Below, in pieces: positions 1 to 9,600 of a stretch of DNA of 64,000 nt. The first letter of the stretch is position 1, and each line of letters begins with the position of its first letter. The stretch covers positions 310,001 through 374,000 of the forward strand of contig CANMIH010000002.1 in the NCBI GenBank assembly GCA_947497905.1, given 5' to 3'. The position numbers and the translations under genes are program-made. Source of the DNA: an uncultured Pelagimonas sp. Lineage in GTDB: Bacteria; Pseudomonadota; Alphaproteobacteria; Rhodobacterales; Rhodobacteraceae. The notes under the pieces were generated by a model that worked only from the letters and a program-made list of their open reading frames with translations, was not told the DNA's origin and did no database searches.

Positions 1-809
1 CTGCCCCCCTGCCCGATGACATTCGGGCCCGTAAGGGTGGTGAGCCTCTGGTTAGTTTGACGGCCTATACAACACCCATGGCCCAGCTGATGGATGCGCA
101 TTGCGACTTTGTTCTTGTGGGCGATAGCGTGGGCATGGTGCTGCATGGGCTGCCTAGCACGCTTGGCGTGACAATGGAGATGATGATCCTGCATGGTCAG
201 GCGGTGTCCCGTGGTCTGAGCCAATCGATGATGGTCATCGACATGCCGTTTGGATCGTATGAGGAAAGCCCCGAGCAGGCGTTCCGCAACGCTGCGCGGC
301 TGATGCGCGAAACCGGTGCCGCGGCGGTAAAGCTGGAAGGGGGCGTTGAAATGGCCCCCACCATCGCGTTTCTGGTCAAACGCGGCGTGCCGGTGATGGC
401 GCATATCGGGCTGACACCGCAGTCGATCAACACGCTGGGGGGCTATAAGGTGCAGGGGCGCGGGGCAGCGGGTGAGGCCTTGATGGCAGATGCGCGCGCC
501 GTGACCGACGCGGGCGCCTTTTGCGTGGTGCTTGAGAAGGTGCCGGAGGTTCTGGCCAATGCGATCACGCAGGACGTCGACATTCCGACCATCGGGATTG
601 GTGCCTCGGCAGACTGTGACGGACAGATCCTTGTGGTTGATGACATGTTGGGGCTATTCACCGCCTTCAAAGCCAAATTCGTCAAACGCTTTGCCAATTT
701 GGGAGAGGGCGCAGAAGCTGGGATCGCGGCCTACGCCGCAGAGGTTCGGGCTCGCAGCTTTCCTGCCTCTGAGCATGTGTTTGGCGATACCGCACCGGAG
801 ACAAAGTGA
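1..809 (+). CDS. panB: 3-methyl-2-oxobutanoate hydroxymethyltransferase, 5' end cut by window
   Basis: This is the ketopantoate-forming enzyme, which transfers a hydroxymethyl group from methylene-THF to 2-oxoisovalerate in the first step of pantothenate (CoA) synthesis in the cytoplasm. The frame is open from base 3 and encodes 268 visible residues. The real start lies upstream, because the residues before the first in-frame TTG at 57 ([20 protein letters not shown]) already look like the PanB N-terminus. Family motifs include [12 protein letters not shown] near the start, the VKLEGG and HIGLTPQ segments, and the PTIGIGAS loop near the C-terminus. The stop codon abuts the panC ATG, so the two are certainly co-transcribed. 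The identification is secure; only the 5' end is missing. Confidence 0.96.
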   Translation, partial: APLPDDIRARKGGEPLVSLTAYTTPMAQLMDAHCDFVLVGDSVGMVLHGLPSTLGVTMEMMILHGQAVSRGLSQSMMVIDMPFGSYEESPEQAFRNAARLMRETGAAAVKLEGGVEMAPTIAFLVKRGVPVMAHIGLTPQSINTLGGYKVQGRGAAGEALMADARAVTDAGAFCVVLEKVPEVLANAITQDVDIPTIGIGASADCDGQILVVDDMLGLFTAFKAKFVKRFANLGEGAEAGIAAYAAEVRARSFPASEHVFGDTAPETK

Positions 810-1649
810 ATGGTCGAAATCCTGCGTACAAAGGCCGAGCTGCGCGCTCGGGTGGCAGAGTGGAAAACTGCGGGTGACCGGGTGGGGGTGGTGCCGACGA
901 TGGGCGCGCTGCATCAAGGGCACCTGAGCCTTGTCAGCGCCGCAGGTGAGGCCTGTGATCGGGTGATTGTGACAATCTTCGTGAACCCAAAACAGTTTAA
1001 CACGCCCGAGGATCTTGAGAACTATCCCCGGACCGAGGAAGATGATGCCCGCAAACTGGCAGGCTATCCTGCGGATGTGATCTATGTGCCTGATCCTGAT
1101 CAGATCTATCCCGATGGCTTTGCCACAAATGTCTCAATCTCAGGCCTGACCGAAGTGCTTTGTGGGGCGCATCGCCCGGGGCATTTCGATGGCGTGGCCA
1201 CCGTTGTGACCAAGCTGTTTACCCAGACCTGTGCCGATATGGCGTTTTTTGGGGAAAAGGATTTCCAACAGTTGCAGGTGGTGAAACGTCTGGCGGCGGA
1301 TCTGGATCTGATGATCGAGGTTGTGGGCTGTCCGACTATTCGCGAAGAAGATGGGCTAGCGATGTCTTCGCGCAATCTTTTGTTGTCGGACCGGTCGCGG
1401 ATCAAAGCGCCGGTGCTGAATGAGGTCATGGAAGAGATGGCCGAAGGGCTTCGGCAAGGTGGGCAGGCTTCTGATCTGAGGGCCAAGGCCGAATCGCGCC
1501 TGAATGCGGCGGGTTTTGGAGAGGTCGAATACATTGATCTCCGTGCCTGTGATGACCTCTCGGTACTGGAAACTCCCGAACGCCCCGCGCGTCTGTTGGC
1601 AGCGGTCTGGTTGGCGGGTGTCCGGTTGATCGACAATATTGCCGTGTGA
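810..1649 (+). CDS. panC: pantothenate synthetase
   Basis: The 279-residue product condenses pantoate with beta-alanine using ATP, the last step of pantothenate synthesis. The nucleotidyltransferase signature VPTMGALHQGHLSLV lies at about residues 28-42. The NPKQFN, GEKDFQQL and AMSSRN motifs of the family follow in order. The ATG directly follows the panB TGA, so translation is probably coupled. Length is normal for the family. The N-terminus here (VEILRTKAELRARV) matches what PanC proteins usually have, so the start is reliable. Confidence 0.97.
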   Translation: MVEILRTKAELRARVAEWKTAGDRVGVVPTMGALHQGHLSLVSAAGEACDRVIVTIFVNPKQFNTPEDLENYPRTEEDDARKLAGYPADVIYVPDPDQIYPDGFATNVSISGLTEVLCGAHRPGHFDGVATVVTKLFTQTCADMAFFGEKDFQQLQVVKRLAADLDLMIEVVGCPTIREEDGLAMSSRNLLLSDRSRIKAPVLNEVMEEMAEGLRQGGQASDLRAKAESRLNAAGFGEVEYIDLRACDDLSVLETPERPARLLAAVWLAGVRLIDNIAV

Positions 1650-1836
1650 AGGCGTTGAAAACGTGAGATAAAATGCCTGCATTGAAGTGGCGTTGCAATG
1701 GGGGTGCTTAAGGCGCCTCTATTCTATAGTATAGGTGACGTAACCCAAATCGCGGGGATTCAACCTCTGGCAAGGTTTTTGGTGTTTTTTGCTTTTCAGC
1801 GTCTGGAAGGCCGGCGCGACAAGACAGGAAGCGCCA

Positions 1837-2472
1837 ATGCCGAGAAAATACCCATCCTACCCGTATCATGAGCCCGTGCCATGCGGCATGAATGATGAAG
1901 AAATTCATGAGGTGGTGCGGGATTTGATGTCTCAAAACCCAACGCTGACTCTGCGCGATGGTGGTCCTTTGGATCCGCTGTGTCGCGCGTTGAATGTCGA
2001 TCTGGAATATTCGGATATTCCGAACGAAGTGCTGCTGGAAGTGCCCGTCGACAAAAAGGCGGTGATCTGGCTGGGCAAAAATGGCAAACCACGCCATGAT
2101 CGGCTGGCGACCGCCATTGGGGTTGGGCACTGGATTTTGCACGTTCCGGTGTCGATCGAAAAAAATCCGGGCTGCGGTATGCAGGCGCTGTATTCTCCAA
2201 CTGAGAAAGAGGCACAGCAGGAGGCCAAACGTTTTGCGCTTGCGCTTCTGATGCCTCAGGAATCGTTCAAATCCCTGTGGTACGAGGGCAAGGCCCAGCT
2301 TGTGGCGGATACGCTCAATGTGCCGACTTTGGCGGTGTATGACCGGGCCAAGATGCTGCGGCTTGATGTGGATGGTGACCACAAATCTGACTCCGCAGGG
2401 GTCAAGGTTGTGGACCCCCGCGGTATCCTGACCTCTAAGGAAGGAGCAGCTGCTGAAGGCTCCGCCCCATAA
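1837..2472 (+). CDS. ImmA/IrrE-family protein lacking the HE of the zinc motif
   Basis: The 211-residue protein has the layout of an ImmA/IrrE metallopeptidase. The helix that should read AHELGHWLLH instead reads AIGVGHWILH (residues 93-102). The first zinc histidine is Ile94 and the catalytic glutamate is Gly95, while His98 is kept. The downstream family segment EAKRFALALLMP (from residue 129) is intact. The ATG at 1837 is chosen because AGGAAG lies six bases upstream; an in-frame upstream start at 1789 has no such site. Its 3' end overlaps the convergent peptidase gene by 38 bases. No adjacent HTH repressor gene, the usual ImmA partner, is visible. It is probably a proteolytically dead sensor or scaffold, which is inference. 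Confidence 0.7.
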   Translation: MPRKYPSYPYHEPVPCGMNDEEIHEVVRDLMSQNPTLTLRDGGPLDPLCRALNVDLEYSDIPNEVLLEVPVDKKAVIWLGKNGKPRHDRLATAIGVGHWILHVPVSIEKNPGCGMQALYSPTEKEAQQEAKRFALALLMPQESFKSLWYEGKAQLVADTLNVPTLAVYDRAKMLRLDVDGDHKSDSAGVKVVDPRGILTSKEGAAAEGSAP

Positions 2473-3709
2473 CACGGGCTGAATCCAGCATGTCGGTCAC
2501 ACCGACCCATTCATCCGGTTTATGGGCCAGTTCAAGAACACCTGGCCCATAAGCGATACAATTCTGAAGCCGCCCAATCCGGTCGATATGCTTTTGATCG
2601 TAAGATCCCGGCGAGGCGACAAAATCAGGATCCTGTCCCAAGACATCGCGAATAGCCTGAGCCACGGTGGCCACCACCGGCGCGTCTTTGTCGGTCATCG
2701 ACGGGATTACATGATTCAATTCGCGGATTTCGTAATCAAATCCGGGGCGGCGGGCCTTGAGGTCGTCGAGCAGCGCAATCACCTCGGCCTGAACGTTTTC
2801 CAATCCTTCTTCGATCAGAAACCGCCGGTCGATCACAATGCGACAGCTGTCTGGCACACAATGCGCAGGCAGGCCTGTGAAATCGGCGGGTTGCTCGGGC
2901 TGACCGCCATGGATTGAATTGATGTTCATCGTCGATTGCCGCGCCCCTTCGGGCACAACGGGCATCTCGGTGTGACGTGACGCCATGGCGGGGTAAAGCT
3001 CGGCCTCAAATTTATCCAGAACCGCCGCCATATGGCGCACGGCGCAATCCCCAAGAAACGGCATCGACCCATGGGCAATCTCGCCTTTGGTTTCAATTTC
3101 GGCCCACCAGCCACCTCGGTGCCCAAGGCAAATGCGGTCTTTGTTCAACGGTTCGGGAATGATGACGTGCTGCACGCGCTCTGGGTCAAAATACCCTTTT
3201 TCCGCCAGATAGGCGACGCCGCCATAGCCGCCGGATTCCTCATCCGCTGTTGCGCTGATCTCAATTGCGCCCGCAAAGTCGGGGTGTTCTTCGAGAAACG
3301 CTTCAACCGCAATGATCGAGGCGGCCAGCCCGCCTTTCATGTCACAGGCGCCGCGGCCATAGATTTTGTCGTCTTCCAACTCTCCGCCAAAGGGATCACG
3401 GGTCCAGCCTGCGCCGACTTCGACAACATCGTGATGTGAGTTGAAATGCACACATTCCCCAGGGCGGGGGCCCTCACGACGGGCCACAAGGTTCCAGCGG
3501 GGATAGGCATCGCTGTCGCCCGGTGCGCCAAAGGCCCGGATCAATTCGCAGCTAAACCCTTTGGCCGACAGCCGGGTTTCAAGGTATTCACAAATGGCGA
3601 GATAATTTTCGCCGGGGGGATTCAAAGTGGGGATGCGGATCAGATCCTGGGTGAGTTTGATCAGATCGTCGCGTTTGTTTTCAATGCGTTGGTGTAAAGT
3701 GTCGGACAT
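2435..3709 (-). CDS. M20 family metallopeptidase (ArgE/DapE-like deacylase)
   Basis: The 424-residue cytosolic enzyme belongs to the M20 group that includes acetylornithine deacetylase and succinyl-diaminopimelate desuccinylase, which hydrolyse an acyl group from an amino acid. The metal-ligand motif SHHDVV is at about 91-96, the bridging aspartate is in GRGACDMKGG (about 118-127), and the general-base pair is in ADEESGG (about 155-161). The substrate cannot be read from sequence. It does not sit beside arginine or lysine genes. The start is supported by GAGGAG upstream of the ATG. The 3' end overlaps the convergent ImmA-like gene. Confidence 0.85.
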   Translation of the reverse strand: MSDTLHQRIENKRDDLIKLTQDLIRIPTLNPPGENYLAICEYLETRLSAKGFSCELIRAFGAPGDSDAYPRWNLVARREGPRPGECVHFNSHHDVVEVGAGWTRDPFGGELEDDKIYGRGACDMKGGLAASIIAVEAFLEEHPDFAGAIEISATADEESGGYGGVAYLAEKGYFDPERVQHVIIPEPLNKDRICLGHRGGWWAEIETKGEIAHGSMPFLGDCAVRHMAAVLDKFEAELYPAMASRHTEMPVVPEGARQSTMNINSIHGGQPEQPADFTGLPAHCVPDSCRIVIDRRFLIEEGLENVQAEVIALLDDLKARRPGFDYEIRELNHVIPSMTDKDAPVVATVAQAIRDVLGQDPDFVASPGSYDQKHIDRIGRLQNCIAYGPGVLELAHKPDEWVGVTDMLDSARVMGRSLQQLLLP

Positions 3710-3819
3710 CAGGTTCTCCTCGGCGCCAGTTTTGACGCCGATCGGAGTTCACGCAAGCCCCGATTTTGGGAACGCAACGTTGGTCGGAAAAGCGCGGACC
3801 TCTCCAACCTGCGTGCGGA

Positions 3820-4773
3820 TCAGGGCAGTTGTAGGCGCGGGGCTGTTCCCAACGGAATGGGGCCAAGCGCCGCTTTGCCGCGATTCAAGGTGAGCGGAAG
3901 ATCCAGAGTATCTGTGCGACCGCTCAAACCCGACAACAGGCCAAGGCCCTGTTCCACGGTCTTGGCCAATCCCGCAGGAATGCGGTCTGCAGATTGTGCA
4001 GCTGTCAGCATGTCACGCCAGTTGTCGGCCCGCAACGTCAGACGTCCGGTGGCCTGACCGTCGCGATCTACGTCAAGATCTCCAGCCAAGGCTAAGAGCA
4101 ACCCATCCAAACTATATTGGGCCTGACGAAGATCGATTTTGCGCGGCTGAGGGCGTTGGTGTGCGGCCTCTAAAGACCAGGGGTGATCAAATTCGATCTG
4201 TGCCTGAACTTGCAGGCTGTCGGAGACACCTTCCTCCAGTGTCGGCAGCGCGGTGGCCTCTCCTGCAATAGATTTGGCGGCTATGGCCAACTGATAGGTG
4301 GTGCCCGAAGTATGGCCAAGCGCAGCGCGTGCGCCCGCAAGCGCCAAGTTCTGCGACCCCGAGAGATTGAGGGTTTCGGCCTCGGCATTCAGGCGCAGGA
4401 TGTCGCCGTCTGCGGTATAGACAACACTCGCGCGAAGCCCTGAACCAGTGATTTGGGTTTGATTGAGAGTTTGGCTGTCTGGCCAGATCAGAATTTTGTG
4501 ACCGGGTTTATAAGACAGGCCGAGGATCTGGAAAAATGGTGCTTCCCAGATCAATCCCGTGTTGGGATCGGCCAGCATGACATCGGTTAGGGTGATATCA
4601 AGGCGATTGGGAAAGCCACGTAGTTTCAGGTCACTATAGCTGGCTTCCCAGCCTTCAAGCTGGCGCGCCTCGAACCATTGGGCGATCTGCGATTTTGTGG
4701 CGCGGGCCTCCCACATCCAGAACAGCCCCCATCCCAGAGCCGCAGCCATTACCACTGCAATCAGCCGTTTCAT
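3820..4773 (-). CDS. DUF2125 protein, membrane-anchored
   Basis: The 317-residue protein starts with a single hydrophobic segment (MKRLIAVVMAAALGWGLFWM), consistent with an uncleaved anchor or signal, so most of the chain should be periplasmic. The following part, with GFPNRLDITLTDVML and a series of beta-rich repeats, matches the DUF2125 family of alphaproteobacteria. Members resemble AsmA/LPS-transport type beta-sheet folds, but no function is established. It sits alone between the M20 peptidase gene and a divergent gamma-glutamylcyclotransferase gene. Confidence 0.75.
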   Translation of the reverse strand: MKRLIAVVMAAALGWGLFWMWEARATKSQIAQWFEARQLEGWEASYSDLKLRGFPNRLDITLTDVMLADPNTGLIWEAPFFQILGLSYKPGHKILIWPDSQTLNQTQITGSGLRASVVYTADGDILRLNAEAETLNLSGSQNLALAGARAALGHTSGTTYQLAIAAKSIAGEATALPTLEEGVSDSLQVQAQIEFDHPWSLEAAHQRPQPRKIDLRQAQYSLDGLLLALAGDLDVDRDGQATGRLTLRADNWRDMLTAAQSADRIPAGLAKTVEQGLGLLSGLSGRTDTLDLPLTLNRGKAALGPIPLGTAPRLQLP

Positions 4774-4839
4774 GCCACGCCCCCTTTTCCTGTCGCGCCG
4801 GATGGTGTTTACAGCGCTCGCACAACAAGGACCAGAACC

Positions 4840-5370
4840 ATGTCGCTTTGGGTATTTGGATACGGATCACTGCTTTGGAACCCCGGCTTTCCGGTGGCGG
4901 AACAGGCCCATGGCCGTTTGGCGGGCTATGCGCGTAGCTTTTGTATGTATTCCATCCACCATCGGGGTACAGAAGAAGATCCCGGTCTGGTTCTGGCGCT
5001 GGATGCCCATGACGAAGCCGTCTGTGATGGTCTTGCGCTGCGGGCAGAGTCGGGCACCGAGGAAGAAACGCTGGCCTATCTGCGCGAACGTGAATTGGTG
5101 TCTTCGGCCTATCTGGAAAAACACGTGCCGGTGCAACTGTCTGATGGACGTGTGGTCGAGGCGGTCACGTATATCATTGACCCAAACCACGTGCAGCACA
5201 CCGGTGGATTGGCGCTGGAAGAACAGGCGCAGATCATTGCGCGGGCCCATGGTGGACGTGGGCCAAACACCGAATATCTTTACAATACGGCGGCGCATTT
5301 GGATGAGTTGGGCATTCCTGACCCTGAATTGCACTGGTTGACGGACCGCGTAAAGCAGATCTGTGGATAA
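4840..5370 (+). CDS. ChaC-like gamma-glutamylcyclotransferase
   Basis: The 176-residue protein has the GGCT nucleotide-like loop FGYGSLLWNPGF at residues 5-16, which is the substrate-cradle signature YGSLxW of ChaC proteins. The likely reaction is cleavage of glutathione or another gamma-glutamyl peptide to 5-oxoproline. The catalytic glutamate should lie in the central part of the domain. The ATG at 4840 is chosen because the fold begins directly after it; upstream in-frame codons overlap the promoter of the divergent DUF2125 gene. A monocistronic arrangement is likely. Confidence 0.85.
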   Translation: MSLWVFGYGSLLWNPGFPVAEQAHGRLAGYARSFCMYSIHHRGTEEDPGLVLALDAHDEAVCDGLALRAESGTEEETLAYLRERELVSSAYLEKHVPVQLSDGRVVEAVTYIIDPNHVQHTGGLALEEQAQIIARAHGGRGPNTEYLYNTAAHLDELGIPDPELHWLTDRVKQICG

Positions 5371-5436
5371 CTGCTTGGCATTGCAGGTTTAAGAAACTAG
5401 GCTCGCCTCAGATTAACCAAACGCGTCAGGTGTCCA

Positions 5437-6597
5437 ATGGACCAGCCCGACCTCGAGGCCGAGCCACATTTTAGCCAACCCGTGCGTCAGGTGTTCCTGA
5501 TGCTCTCAGTGATTGGCCTTTCCGGCGCGGGTGCCTTTATGGCGCTTCCGCGTGTGTTGCCCGTTTTTCAGTCGAACCCCTATCTGAACGGGTTCATCCT
5601 GTTTGTCTTTGCCATTGGTGTTGTGGCCTGTTTCTGGCAGGTGGCGATGCTGATCTATTCGGTGCGCTGGATTGAGAGCTTTGCCAAAACCCACGATGGC
5701 GGTGCAGCTCCCCAGCTTCTGGCGCCTCTGGCAACGCTTCTGCGACGACGCGACAAGCGGATGCAGATCAATACGGCATCCACCCGCTCCATTCTGGATT
5801 CGGTGGCGACACGGATTGATGAAGCGCGAGAAATCACACGATACATTGTTTCCTTGCTGATCTTCCTGGGTCTGCTGGGCACTTTCTACGGTCTCGCCAC
5901 CACGGTGCCGGCGCTTGTCGACACCATCCGGGGCCTGGCTCCGCGTGAAGGCGAAGAAGGCGTGGCGGTGTTTAATCGCCTGATGACCGGTTTGGACAGC
6001 CAGCTTGGCGGCATGGGTGTTGCCTTTGCCTCGTCTTTGCTGGGGTTGGCCTGTTCGCTGGTTGTTGGGCTGTTGGAACTTTTTGCCGGACACGGCCAGA
6101 ACCGGTTCTACCGCGAGCTGGAAGAGTGGCTGAGCTCAATCACCAAACTTGGCTTTTCGCATGGCGAAGAGGGTGGCGCCGATATGGGGGCCGCGGGGAT
6201 TGTTCTGGATCAGATGGGCGAACAGATGGAGCGGTTGCAGACCCTCTTTGCCCGATCCGAGCAAGGCCGCGCCGACGTGGATGCCCGTCTGGGGCAATTG
6301 GCGGATTCGCTGGAGCGTATGACCGAGCGGATTGAAGCGACCTCGCCCTCTGCCAACTCACTGGCGCGGATTGCCGAAGGTCAGGAACTTTTGGCCGAAG
6401 CCATCCGTGAAAAAGAAAGCGCCGAAGGTCTCGATGCCGAGAGCCGCATGCGGTTGCGCTCGATTGATGTGCAGATGTTGCGTATTCTGGAAGAGATCAG
6501 CGCGGGCCGTCAGGAGAGCATGGCAGAACTGCGCACAGAACTTTCATCGCTTGGGCGCAAGATGCTTCAGCCGCGCGCCGCGAGACCCGAGGAGTAA
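5437..6597 (+). CDS. MotA/TolQ/ExbB-type proton channel subunit
   Basis: The 386-residue inner-membrane protein has four predicted helices at about 19-38, 52-75, 137-157 and 193-216. The last two carry the MotA/ExbB family pattern (LLIFLGLLGTFYGLATT and GGMGVAFASSLLGLACSLVV). The remaining C-terminal 165 residues are hydrophilic and helical, so they should form a cytoplasmic tail. The next gene starts three bases after the stop and encodes a MotB-like partner, so the two probably assemble as a stator-like, proton-driven complex. No flagellar, Ton or Tol genes lie nearby. Confidence 0.85.
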   Translation: MDQPDLEAEPHFSQPVRQVFLMLSVIGLSGAGAFMALPRVLPVFQSNPYLNGFILFVFAIGVVACFWQVAMLIYSVRWIESFAKTHDGGAAPQLLAPLATLLRRRDKRMQINTASTRSILDSVATRIDEAREITRYIVSLLIFLGLLGTFYGLATTVPALVDTIRGLAPREGEEGVAVFNRLMTGLDSQLGGMGVAFASSLLGLACSLVVGLLELFAGHGQNRFYRELEEWLSSITKLGFSHGEEGGADMGAAGIVLDQMGEQMERLQTLFARSEQGRADVDARLGQLADSLERMTERIEATSPSANSLARIAEGQELLAEAIREKESAEGLDAESRMRLRSIDVQMLRILEEISAGRQESMAELRTELSSLGRKMLQPRAARPEE

Positions 6598-6600
6598 TCC

Positions 6601-9600
6601 ATGCCCCTGTCCCGCCGCACCGGTGCCCGGTTCCAGGCCTCGATCTGGCCCGGTTTCGTGGATGCGATGACAGGGCTTTTGCTGGTCCTGACCTTTGTTT
6701 TGTCGATCTTTATGGTGGTACAATTCGTCCTGCGCGAGACGATCACCGGACAGGAAAGCGAACTGGACACCCTGTCGTCAGAGCTCTCTGCTTTGGCGCA
6801 GGCCTTGGGTGTACAGGAACGGCGCAACACCGCTTTGAACACCCAGTTGGGTGAGTTGGAGGCCACGCTGAGTTCAACAGAACTGCGTCTGGCCGAACAG
6901 CAAAGCATCATCTCAAGCCTCACCTCACAACGCGACCGGCAGGCGGCGCAGCTGGATGAGGCATCGACCCGCATCGCGTCGTTTGAGGCGCAGGTTGCCA
7001 CGTTGCTATCGGAACGCGACGAGGCACGGGACACGGTGACCCAACTTGAATCGGCACGGGACGAACTTGTCTCCGAGCGAGATGCGTTGAATCTGGCGCT
7101 GGCGCAGGCACGCAGTGAAATTGATGAAGGCGTGGAGGCGGCTCGGCTGGCGGCAGCGCGCCGAGAGGCATTGGAAGCGCTGATCACCGATTTGAAGGCG
7201 CAGAACGCGGATCGGGATGGACAGATCGGCAGCCTGTCTGAACGGGTGGCCGAGCTTGAGACCGAGCTCAGCGCGGAAGAAGCGCAGAAGCTTGCCGAAG
7301 CCGAAGCCGCGGCGGCGCTGCGCAAACGTCTGGAAGAGGCGGATGCGGAACTGACGGCAATGACGCTGACGCTTGAGGCGGAACGGCAAAAGGCGGAAGA
7401 AACACTGACGCTTTTGGCGGCGGCGCGTGAGGTCGAATCCGATCTGAATGCTCAACTGGCTGCAGCTTTGGTTGCGGGGCAGCAGCAAAGCACCAGCTTG
7501 CAAAACCGGATCGCGGAGTTGGAGCTAGCACTGGCGGCCTCGAATGATCGATTGGCAGCGGCTCTGCAAGACAGCGAAGCCGAAGCGCAGGGGCTTCAGG
7601 CACGGGTTGCACAGCTTGAAGCAACTCTTGCCGACAGCGAAGCGCAGGGCGCGCAAACGGATGACCGCCTGAGCCAGTTGCGGGCTGATTTCGACGCTGA
7701 AATGGCCGCGCGCAAGGCGGCAGAGCAGGCATTGGCCGACGAAAAAACCGCGCGTGCCGAAGCAGAGCGAACCTTAGAACAAGCCACGGCGCGGGCCGGA
7801 GCAACAGAGACACGGCTGTCAGATCTGTCGGCGCAACTGGCCACGGCGTTGGCTCGGTTGGACAGTGCCGAGGCGCTGGGTATGGAGTTGAGCACGCTGC
7901 GCGACCGCAATGAGCTTTTGGTGTCGCAACTGTCGACGGCCACAAGTCAGGCCTCGGATCGCGCGGCGGCGTTGCAGGGATTGCAGGCCGAAAAAGAGGC
8001 CGTGGATGGGCAGTTGTCGCAGGCACTTGCGGATCTGAACGAAACCCAGAAGGTTCTGGATCGTTTGCGGGCCGAGGCAGCGACCTTGTCGCGTCAGGTG
8101 GCGGACGCTCAGACCCGAGACGGGGCCCAGACCGCTGAGCTTGAAGCCTTGCGTGGCGAACGCGCCGTGCTGCAGGCGGATCTTGAGGCGCTCCAATCCC
8201 GAGACAAACAGGCGACGCTGCGGATCGCTGGGCTTGAGGCGGATACGGCCGAGTTGAATGCGAAATTGGCGGCAATTGGCGGGCAGGCTGCGGAACGAGG
8301 GGCCGAGCTTGATGCGCTGCGCACGCAGGTTGTGCGGCTTGAGGCGGCTCTGACCGCTGCGCAAGAACAGGCGATTGCACGCGCTACTGAACTTGCAGGC
8401 CTGCGCCGGGCCCTGGCCGAAGCGCAGGCTCGTGCGGTGGGGCCGGGTGAGGCCGAAGTTGAGGCTCTGCAGGGCGAGCTGGCACAGTTGCGCAGTGAAT
8501 TGGATACGGCCAGCAGCCGTGCCTCTGAGCGGGAAACGCGGTTGAGTGGCCTGCAGTCTGAGCTTCAGACCCTGAACACACGACTGGCCGCTGCTGATGG
8601 TCGGGTGGCCTCAAGCGAAGCGGAACGTGACATGCTGCAAGCGCGCGTGGATCAATTGACCGCGGATCTAGAAGCGGCGTCCTCTCGCGATGTGCGGCAG
8701 GAAAGTGAACTGACCGCCCTGCGTCGGTCATTGGCCGAAGCGCAGGCCCGCGCGGCCGAAGCCTCTGATGATACACGGTCTTTGGAAGAAAAACTTGCGG
8801 CGGCGCTGGCCGAACGTCTGGCGGTAGAGACCACGGCGCAGGAAACCCGCGAGAAGCTGACCGCCGCTTTGGCGGCGCAAAAGGCGGCGGAAGCCGAGCG
8901 GGATACCGGTCTGACGGCTGCGGAAGAACGTGAGATCTTGCTGGCGCAGGCGCGGGAAAAACTGGCGCAAAGCGATGAGCGTGCAAGCCAGGCGGAATTG
9001 CAGGTTGAAGCCCTGAACCAAAGCGTTGGGGCCCTGCGTACGCAGTTGGGTGAACTGCAGGCGCTGTTGGATGATGCCAAAGTGCGCGATGTCGAGGCCG
9101 AGGTTCGGTTGCAGTCACTCGGGTCGGAACTAAACGCCGCCGTTGCCCGTGTGGCGCAGGAAGAACGCCGCCGCCGGATCGCCGAAGAAGAGCGGCGTAA
9201 ACTGGAAGAGGCCGAGCGCAAACGTCTGGAAGCCGAAAAGAAAGATCTCGAACGTTATCGGTCTGAATTCTTTGGCCGCGTGCGTGAGATCATCGCAGAC
9301 CGGGATGGGGTTCGGATTGAAGGCGACCGGTTTGTCTTCTCGTCAGAGGTTCTGTTCGAGGTTGGTTCAGCGGATCTCTCGCCGCTTGGGAAACGTGAGA
9401 TTGCCAAAGTTGCCAATATTCTGCGCGCCATTTCCGCAGATATTCCCGAAGGCATTGATTGGGTGATCCGGGTTGATGGCCACACGGACAACGTGCCGAT
9501 CCGGAGCGGGGCCGAATTTGCCGACAACTGGGAGCTGAGCCAAGCGCGCGCATTGTCAGTGGTGCGGGATATGATCCAGTCTTATGGCATCCCGCCTGAA

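Noticed and set aside
7268-8380. Long open frame on the minus strand inside the coiled-coil gene
   Set aside because: It is antisense to the Ala/Glu/Leu-rich coil, gives a Pro/Arg/His-rich product and has no ribosome site. It is a composition artefact of a GC-rich repeat gene.
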